Source of the DNA: Phycisphaerales bacterium
GTDB lineage: Bacteria; Planctomycetota; Phycisphaerae; Phycisphaerales; SM1A02
Assembly: GCA_014238965.1 (NCBI GenBank)
Contig: JABAAC010000129.1
Span: forward strand, 1 to 34,829
Direction: 5' to 3'
DNA length: 34,829 nucleotides
Part shown: positions 29,819 to 34,829 of the stretch, one piece after another
Numbering within the stretch: position 1 is the stretch's first letter
How the letters are laid out: every line of letters begins with the position of its first letter
Translations under genes and position numbers: made by a program
The notes under the pieces: generated by a model
The model's database searches: none
The model's input: the letters and a program-made list of their open reading frames with translations, nothing else
What the model was told of the DNA's origin: nothing

Positions 29819-31660
29819 TCAAACGGCGACCGGAGCCTCCTCTTCCACATACATACCACACGTGTCCGTCCACTTCTGAATGGTCGCTTGGCACGCGGCT
29901 CGTTCCTCAGGCAATTTCAGTGAGCGCCCGCGGCCGTCGAAGATGACGCCAACAGTCCCACCCACGATGGTCTTCTCTATCTTCTTGCCCGGCCCGCCGC
30001 CAAGATCGACGCCACGAGAGGGGCTGAGCGTAATCGTTGCTGTCTCACCCAAGGGGAATGCAACGAGTTCCATTTCGCCGCCGATGATCTCGCCTTGTTG
30101 GCCATTGAACGACCACGCGAACGCGGGCTTGCCCTGCTTCACCGCGCCAGCGGCAGCAACACAGGTGCCCAGATAGATCAGGCAATCCTTATCAAACACT
30201 TCCTCTGCGGCCTTGGGATGCACGCTGGCGAGCACGCCTAGATGCGGCATCATGAAGATTGAATCTTTGGCAAGCATGGTCACGCCTTCAGGCTCGAATG
30301 CGTCGATCAGCAACATCGCTGTTTGGTGCATCCGCGGGGCATGGCTAAGCACGCCGCCAGAGGCAACAAGCAAGTCCAAAGTCATGTTGTTGACAATGGT
30401 TTCACCGCCAGAATCCTGTGTAAAGGTGTCGCCTACGGTTCGCTGCTGCTGCACGCCCTTGAGCGTCGTCGCAAACTCCTTGTGCTGCTTATAGGCAAGC
30501 CGCAATGCCTCGCGGGCCACAGCCTGCTCGAACATCAGCGCTTCACGGGTTTGTGGAATGGTTGTGGGCCGAATCATCTTATTCTTGACATGATTACGGA
30601 GTTCACGCTCATCCATGTCAAAGGGCACCCATCGAAGCACATTTGGCATGGTGGCTTCGGCGCAGACATTTGAGATGGAATACGACATTCCAAGATTCGC
30701 CGACACCGTTCGGTTGAACGTCTCGTCGAACACACTAAACACGTCGGTGGTCGCCCCGCCGATATCGACTCCAACAACGTTAATGCCTTGAATACGAGCA
30801 ACGGTCTGGAGAATGTCCCCCACCGCACCAGGCGTGGGCATGATGGGTGCGCCCGTCCAGCCCATGAGCTTGTCATACCCGGGGGCCTGTGCCATGACGT
30901 GCTCAAGAAAGATGTCGTGAATTTTGTCTCGAGCCGGACCGAGGTTCTCGCGTTCTAGAACAGGGCGCAGGTTGTCAACGATTTGCAGATCAAAGCCGTC
31001 GTCAGAGAACACCTCGGCAACGTTGTCTTGTGCCTCATTGTTGCCCGCATAGATGATGGGCATTTCGTAATCGCTACCAAACCGCGGCTGTGGCTTGGCA
31101 GGGGCAATGAGCTCAGCGAGTTGGACGACCTTGTCCTTCGTGCCACCGTCCGTACCACCTGAGAGCAGAATCATGTCGGGGCGCAGGTCGCGAATGCGCT
31201 GAATCTGTTCGTGTGGACGACGACCATCGTTGGCGGCGATGACATCCATCACGATCGAACCGGCACCTAGCGCGGCGCGTTTAGCACTGGCGGCAGTCAT
31301 TTCGGCGATCACGCCGGCAACCATCATCTGCAAGCCGCCACCGGCGGATGACGTTGAGATGTAGATGTCACACCCTTGAGTATCCGTGGCAGGTGTGATG
31401 ATCCGACCGTCGTCGCCAACGAGCTTACGGCCTGCAAGCTCCCCAATTTCGGTGACAGAGTTGACGACGCCCATGGTCACATCAGCGAATGGATTTTCCA
31501 CCGTGGTCGGCGCTTCACCGCGATGCGTCTGGCGATAGGCACCGTCAACGTACTGAATCAAAATTGCCTTTGTTGTGGTACTTCCACAGTCCGTGGCAAG
31601 GATCACTTTGATCTTGTCTGGATCAATCGCCTTCGTCGTCGTTGTGTCAATCGCGGTCAT
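29819..31660 (-). CDS. glmL: Glutamate mutase L (GlmL/MutL)-like ASKHA ATPase
   Basis: A 613-residue actin/hexokinase-fold ATPase of the GlmL/MutL family, whose members are classically linked to coenzyme B12-dependent glutamate mutase. The phosphate-1 motif TDCGSTTTKAIL is at residues 23-34, and the second half repeats it as VVGVDIGGATTDVFSV. Further markers are IYISTSSAGGGLQMMVAG, MILLSGGTDGG, LVASGGVLSHAP and the acidic GGGPG segment near the end. No GlmS/GlmE mutase subunit is in the window. Instead it is surrounded by membrane proteins and a barrel-sandwich protein, so the ATPase likely drives something else. The name MutL here is unrelated to the mismatch-repair protein. The start overlaps the 127-aa gene by ATGA. 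Confidence 0.88.
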   Translation of the reverse strand: MTAIDTTTTKAIDPDKIKVILATDCGSTTTKAILIQYVDGAYRQTHRGEAPTTVENPFADVTMGVVNSVTEIGELAGRKLVGDDGRIITPATDTQGCDIYISTSSAGGGLQMMVAGVIAEMTAASAKRAALGAGSIVMDVIAANDGRRPHEQIQRIRDLRPDMILLSGGTDGGTKDKVVQLAELIAPAKPQPRFGSDYEMPIIYAGNNEAQDNVAEVFSDDGFDLQIVDNLRPVLERENLGPARDKIHDIFLEHVMAQAPGYDKLMGWTGAPIMPTPGAVGDILQTVARIQGINVVGVDIGGATTDVFSVFDETFNRTVSANLGMSYSISNVCAEATMPNVLRWVPFDMDERELRNHVKNKMIRPTTIPQTREALMFEQAVAREALRLAYKQHKEFATTLKGVQQQRTVGDTFTQDSGGETIVNNMTLDLLVASGGVLSHAPRMHQTAMLLIDAFEPEGVTMLAKDSIFMMPHLGVLASVHPKAAEEVFDKDCLIYLGTCVAAAGAVKQGKPAFAWSFNGQQGEIIGGEMELVAFPLGETATITLSPSRGVDLGGGPGKKIEKTIVGGTVGVIFDGRGRSLKLPEERAACQATIQKWTDTCGMYVEEEAPVAV

Positions 31661-32040
31661 TGGCTGTCCACCGGATCGTTACCGGCCTCATCTTCGATTG
31701 GAGTCTCAAGCGGGGCTTCAACACCCCCCACAGCGTGTTGCTGCAGTCGATTGCAGAGGTATTCAATTGAGCCGCGTTGTTCCAGAAACAATGCGAATTG
31801 CTTAAACGACTCAGTGTCAAGTACGAGTTCCGCGGCAGGCCGCACGATGTGCATCGCTTGCGCAGCGACAAAGTTCAATGGCCGACTCATTTCCAGTGCC
31901 ATGAGCGCTGGCGTTGTCATGCCGCGCTTGACGATCGAGCGACACACACGATCAACGATGTCCCGGGTTGTGTCGTCGGGCGTTGCGGCGCCTGGTGGAT
32001 CGACATGAAAGGCATGGCGAAGAGACTCGGTAAAACTCAT
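31657..32040 (-). CDS. Small conserved-looking protein of the GlmL-like cluster
   Basis: A 127-residue soluble protein beginning MSFTESLRHAFHVD. Residues ~28-100 contain VDRVCRSIVKRGMTTPALMALEMSRPLNFVAAQAM, then SFKQFALFLEQRGSIEYLCNRLQ, a helical pair. The motif 'T-P-A-L-M-A-L-E-M-S-R-P-L-N-F' looks like a membrane-surface docking helix seen in small proteins near ATPases, but I cannot name a family. The tail is acidic (ETPIEDEAGNDPVD). The ATG at 32040 overlaps the upstream stop by ATGA and is preferred over the longer frame from 32151. Confidence 0.72.
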   Translation of the reverse strand: MSFTESLRHAFHVDPPGAATPDDTTRDIVDRVCRSIVKRGMTTPALMALEMSRPLNFVAAQAMHIVRPAAELVLDTESFKQFALFLEQRGSIEYLCNRLQQHAVGGVEAPLETPIEDEAGNDPVDSQ

Positions 32041-32594
32041 GCCAGCACCTTGCCATCTGAAGGTAGATGCGCAGCAATGCGATCCGCAATGGCTTCCCCA
32101 TTGGGGCCAAAGAGCACATGCATGCCGTTGGATCGAACTACCGTATCCCATCGGCTGGGCCTTGCCTTTACAGACAGGTAGCCGCCCTCAGTGTCGTGAG
32201 CAAAGAGGCGTAGGTCACTCCAGGCCATGTAGCGGCGAGAGAGTGGCCATGCAGCCGTAATACCCTTGCTATCAATCGCGAAACTTGATGGCAGGAAGAA
32301 CTTGTTCAAACTCAGTAGCAAGAGCACCATGGCTGCTGCGCCTGTAAGCATGCCCGTCAGCTGGAATTCAAAGCTCGTGGCCACCATAAGCCCGCACAGC
32401 AGCACCGCTGCAATAGCCAGTGCGGCACGTCCGGGGCGTTCGCGCAGTGGGTACGCGGCCCAAGTGAAGGTGTCGGATTGTCCTCGATCCTCGATCTGCG
32501 GCCTCTCCCGTCCCGCTGAAGCGGGATGAAAGGGAAAGTCTAGCGAATGAGCGGTTGCCCGGCACGGTCTTACCCCCCGCAAGAACTCCCCCAA
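32037..32594 (-). CDS. Membrane protein with a PH-like domain (start uncertain)
   Basis: Two membrane helices (GRAALAIAAVLLCGLMVATSFEF and LTGMLTGAAAMVLLLLSLNKF) are followed by a small beta domain with FAIDSKGITAAWPLSRRYMAWSDLRLF and GGYLSVKARPSRWDT. That strand order is typical of bacterial PH-like domains. The upstream boundary is unclear. TTG at 32594 overlaps birA by 25 bases and lacks a ribosome site. A later in-frame ATC at 32495 has GGGAGAGG six bases upstream and gives a cleaner N-terminus ((M)EDRGQSDTFTWAAYPL). The residues in between look noncoding and include a hairpin. It overlaps the 127-aa gene by four bases. Confidence 0.7.
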   Translation of the reverse strand: MGEFLRGVRPCRATAHSLDFPFHPASAGRERPQIEDRGQSDTFTWAAYPLRERPGRAALAIAAVLLCGLMVATSFEFQLTGMLTGAAAMVLLLLSLNKFFLPSSFAIDSKGITAAWPLSRRYMAWSDLRLFAHDTEGGYLSVKARPSRWDTVVRSNGMHVLFGPNGEAIADRIAAHLPSDGKVLA

Positions 32595-33142
32595 GCGGCG
32601 ATTACAGCGGGCAATACCAATTCGAGCACACTGAGGCGATCGACGGGGCTCGCGCCACTTTGCCGCAAACTGATGGCCGTCTCAGCGAGGCCATCAGGCC
32701 ATGTGGTCTGCGAGACATTGATGCCGATGCCGATCACGGCACATTCGTCGGCCTGTTCAATCAACACACCCGCAAGCTTTCGATGATCAAGCAGAACGTC
32801 ATTTGGATATTTGACCGTGAGACGGCCGGGTGCAAGTGGTGACAAGACCTCGACAATCGCCCGTGCAATTGCCGCGCTCCGCTGGGGCTGTTGTGTTGCA
32901 GGCAACACAACGCTGAATGCGAGGCCCTCGTTGCCTGTGTCCGCCCAGAGATTGCCGCGTTGTCCGCGACCGGCAGTCTGGCGCTGCGCAACAACGACTG
33001 CGCCGAGCCCAAGAGACCTCGCGTGATCCTGCGTCGATGCACACTCCGCAAACACACGTGCGAACTTCAACGGAGGCCCGATCGCATCGACAAGCGATTC
33101 GATTCGATCACTCCACAGTGTTTGACCTACACCTTGACTCAC
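32570..33142 (-). CDS. birA: Biotin--[acetyl-CoA-carboxylase] ligase, catalytic domain only
   Basis: Attaches biotin to carboxyl carrier protein of acetyl-CoA carboxylase, thus feeding fatty acid synthesis. The motifs AGRGQRGNLWADTGNEGLAFSVVL, LTVKYPNDVLLDHRKLAGVLIE (with KYPND in place of the usual KWPND) and VIGIGINVSQ are all present. At 190 residues it lacks the N-terminal HTH of repressor-type BirA, and apparently also the usual C-terminal SH3-like domain, making it unusually short. The start is GTG at 33142, overlapping the nadC stop by GTGA. Confidence 0.9.
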   Translation of the reverse strand: MSQGVGQTLWSDRIESLVDAIGPPLKFARVFAECASTQDHARSLGLGAVVVAQRQTAGRGQRGNLWADTGNEGLAFSVVLPATQQPQRSAAIARAIVEVLSPLAPGRLTVKYPNDVLLDHRKLAGVLIEQADECAVIGIGINVSQTTWPDGLAETAISLRQSGASPVDRLSVLELVLPAVIAAWGSSCGG

Positions 33143-34053
33143 GCGACGTCGAGGCCCACGTCAATAGATTGTGCCTGATGCGTCAGGGCTCCAACTGAAA
33201 TGCGGTCCACTCCAGTTTGGGCAATCGATCGAACGGTCTCCAGTGAGACGCCGCCGGACGCCTCCAGTAGCAGACCCGATCCCTCCACATCGCGCCGTCG
33301 AACCGCTTCACGCAGCATGTCGAGGTCGAAGTTGTCAAGCAGCACCATGTCGACAAGCCCCGGTTCAATTGCCAAGGCCCCGTTGAATTGCTCCAGCGTG
33401 TCCACTTCGATTTCGACAAACGACAGCACACGTTCAGCGCGGGCCCGTCGGCAAGCTTCACTCACAACCATCGTAAACTCGCCGTCGGAAATCCCCGCAA
33501 GATGATTGTCCTTGAACAACGCAGCATCATCGAGTCCAAGTCGATGCAGCGTTGCGCCACCACATGCTGCTGCATACTTTTCGAATCGTCGCAAGCCAGG
33601 CGTGGTCTTGCGTGTGGTGCAAATCGTCGCAGTAGTGCAATCGACAGCTTCAACATACTGGCGCGTAAGCGTCGCAATGCCACACAGCCGCCCCAGCATA
33701 TTCAGGAGCAGTCGTTCAAGTCCGAGCACATCGCCCACTGGACCAGACAACGTGCCTATGGCCACACCGGCATCAACTCTAGCCCCATCTTCGGCTGTTG
33801 CTTCGAACCGTACGTCTTCAAACATCGGCGATGCTTGCACGGCGCGAGACAGAGGTTGCATACCACTGAGCACACAATCATTGCGCACGGTCACAGCTGC
33901 CACGAGCACACCAGATGTGGACTGCAAGGCGCGGCTCGTGACATCGCCACGCATGAACCCATCTTCCTCAAGCCACAATTGCAGCGCCGCAGAAAGCATG
34001 TCGTCGGGCAGCAAGTGCGTGGCCAATGTGGCGAGTTCAGACGTCGTTGTCAT
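33139..34053 (-). CDS. nadC: Nicotinate-nucleotide pyrophosphorylase (carboxylating)
   Basis: Quinolinate phosphoribosyltransferase, making nicotinate mononucleotide in NAD synthesis. The core ATICTTRKTTPGLRRFEKYAA, the CGGATLHRLGL and LFKDNHL segments, FVEIEVDTLEQF and LLLEASGGVSLETV are diagnostic. The ATG at 34053 gives 304 residues; GTG at 34089 would overlap the leader of the divergent HIT gene and adds 12 residues without support. It is the first gene of the long operon that continues to 24604, coupled to birA by a 4-base overlap. Only 38 bases separate it from the HIT gene, so promoters of both overlap. Confidence 0.95.
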   Translation of the reverse strand: MTTTSELATLATHLLPDDMLSAALQLWLEEDGFMRGDVTSRALQSTSGVLVAAVTVRNDCVLSGMQPLSRAVQASPMFEDVRFEATAEDGARVDAGVAIGTLSGPVGDVLGLERLLLNMLGRLCGIATLTRQYVEAVDCTTATICTTRKTTPGLRRFEKYAAACGGATLHRLGLDDAALFKDNHLAGISDGEFTMVVSEACRRARAERVLSFVEIEVDTLEQFNGALAIEPGLVDMVLLDNFDLDMLREAVRRRDVEGSGLLLEASGGVSLETVRSIAQTGVDRISVGALTHQAQSIDVGLDVA

Positions 34054-34091
34054 GCGATCTACAATACGCTCCAAACCAAGGAGCCGCACCC

Positions 34092-34496
34092 ATGACTATC
34101 TTCAGCGCAATTCTAGACGGCAAGATCCCCTGTCATCGGGTCTATGAAGACGATCACGTACTTGCGTTTCTGGACGTGAGCCCACTGAGCCGTGGCCACA
34201 CGCTCGTCATTCCCAAGGAGCGCGTCGCAACGATGGGCGAGCTGTCTGACGACGCGGCCGCCGCGATTGGGCGTGTGCTGCCACGACTATGCCGGGCCCT
34301 CGTGCGAGCCACAGGTTGCACGGACTACAACCTGTTGCAGAACAACGGCGAAGCGGCGCACCAGGCCGTCATGCATGTGCACATACACATCATTCCGAAG
34401 TACCTCGACGCCGATGGGCTTGGCTTACAGTGGAATGTTGGCACCCTCGACGAGCCTGAAGCACTCGCGGGGACCATTGCCAAAGCAATCGAGTAG
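34092..34496 (+). CDS. HIT family hydrolase
   Basis: A histidine triad nucleotide-binding protein of the Hint/PKCI type that hydrolyses AMP-linked substrates. The 134 residues start MTIFSAILDGKIPCHRVYED, with the family segment VSPLSRGHTLVIPKERV and the catalytic HVHIHIIPK (HxHxH). The ATG at 34092 has AAGGAG (34078-34083) eight bases upstream. It is divergent from nadC and convergent with the ppdK gene; the two stop codons abut. Confidence 0.95.
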   Translation: MTIFSAILDGKIPCHRVYEDDHVLAFLDVSPLSRGHTLVIPKERVATMGELSDDAAAAIGRVLPRLCRALVRATGCTDYNLLQNNGEAAHQAVMHVHIHIIPKYLDADGLGLQWNVGTLDEPEALAGTIAKAIE

Positions 34497-34829
34497 CTAC
34501 CTTCGCCGAGCCTTTGCTCGTGCCTTCTTCGCAGGCTGCCGACGAATAGCCGCCTGCGCTGCGGCCAAGCGGGCCGTGGGCACACGAAATGGCGAACATG
34601 ACACGTAATTGAGCCCGACACCTTCAAAGAAGTCAACGGAGTCAGGGTCGCCCCCGTGTTCACCGCACACGCCGAGTTTCAGCTTTGGCTTGGTGCTGCG
34701 ACCACCTTTGCACGCATAATCAACGAGATGTCCTACGCCATCGATGTCGATGGACTGAAACGGATCACGCTCCAAGATGCCCTGCGACAGGTAGTCCGGC
34801 AGGAAACCGTTGATGTCATCACGCGAGTA
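34497..34829 (-). CDS. ppdK: Pyruvate phosphate dikinase, C-terminal part (partial)
   Basis: Only the last ~110 residues are in the window. [53 protein letters not shown] and [23 protein letters not shown] match the end of PPDK, which interconverts PEP and pyruvate with ATP and phosphate. The Cys in CGEHGG is the acid/base Cys of the PEP-binding domain. A short basic tail ([13 protein letters not shown]) follows the usual end. The gene runs off the right edge. Confidence 0.95.
   Translation of the reverse strand, partial: YSRDDINGFLPDYLSQGILERDPFQSIDIDGVGHLVDYACKGGRSTKPKLKLGVCGEHGGDPDSVDFFEGVGLNYVSCSPFRVPTARLAAAQAAIRRQPAKKARAKARRR

Noticed and set aside
29819-31660. DNA mismatch-repair MutL
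   Set aside because: Only the name is shared; the DCGSTTTK motif and IGGATTD repeat mark the GlmL ASKHA family, not GHKL ATPases.
1-34829. CRISPR arrays, insertion sequences, phage or integron elements
   Set aside because: No regularly spaced repeats, transposase or integrase motifs, or terminal inverted repeats were seen; the region looks like stable core genome.

Overview
The window looks like the chromosome of a Gram-negative planctomycete, most likely from or near the class Phycisphaerae. This placement is an inference from gene content: an isolated mraZ without division genes beside it, a glutamate-mutase-L-like gene cluster of envelope proteins, many lipoproteins, and a type II fatty acid cluster headed by rpmF-plsX. 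No 16S rRNA is present to settle it. Coding density is high, and many minus-strand genes overlap by the 4 bases ATGA or GTGA, so most of the window is a few long operons.

Left part (1-5611, minus): a five-gene run of lipoprotein, diaminopimelate-epimerase-family protein, C45 acyltransferase/hydrolase, class III aminotransferase and arginine N-succinyltransferase. The last two suggest the arginine succinyltransferase catabolic route. Next (5685-7301) come a NifU-type Fe-S scaffold and csrA on plus, facing mraZ on minus. Between csrA and mraZ, read on the minus strand, is a stretch with five hairpins that each show the CsrA-binding hexaloop ANGGAN, followed by a strong intrinsic terminator. I interpret this as a CsrB/RsmZ-type CsrA-sequestering RNA encoded beside csrA. 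Upstream of mraZ lies an array of 10-bp-spaced MraZ-type boxes.

Middle (7521-17662): a flavin-reductase-like protein and an amidohydrolase on plus. A six-gene minus operon follows, headed by a ParA ATPase fused to a C-terminal glycogen-binding-like (CBM48/AMPK-type) domain. Its other members are a MinD-like protein without a Walker A motif, a DUF2752 membrane protein, two lipoproteins and an unknown protein. The Shine-Dalgarno of the ParA gene sits in a CsrA-type hairpin loop. Then come aroB, a membrane protein, tRNA-Glu, a nucleoside-phosphorylase-like protein and a PagL-like outer membrane protein.

Fatty acid block (17710-24523, minus): rpmF-plsX-fabH-fabD-lipoprotein-fabG-acpP-fabF, with recognisable promoters before rpmF and acpP. 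fabG has no ATG, GTG, TTG or CTG start available before its NADPH-binding motif and seems to begin at ATC.

Right part (24524-34053, minus): a probable ten-gene operon, nadC-birA-(PH-like membrane protein)-(127-aa protein)-glmL-like ATPase-(barrel-sandwich/KOW protein)-(DUF6754-like FN3 membrane protein)-three membrane proteins, ending at an intrinsic terminator. The GlmL-like ATPase has no mutase beside it. Its constant company is envelope proteins, which makes this cluster a good candidate for an undescribed membrane system. The window ends with a HIT hydrolase on plus and the C-terminus of pyruvate phosphate dikinase on minus.
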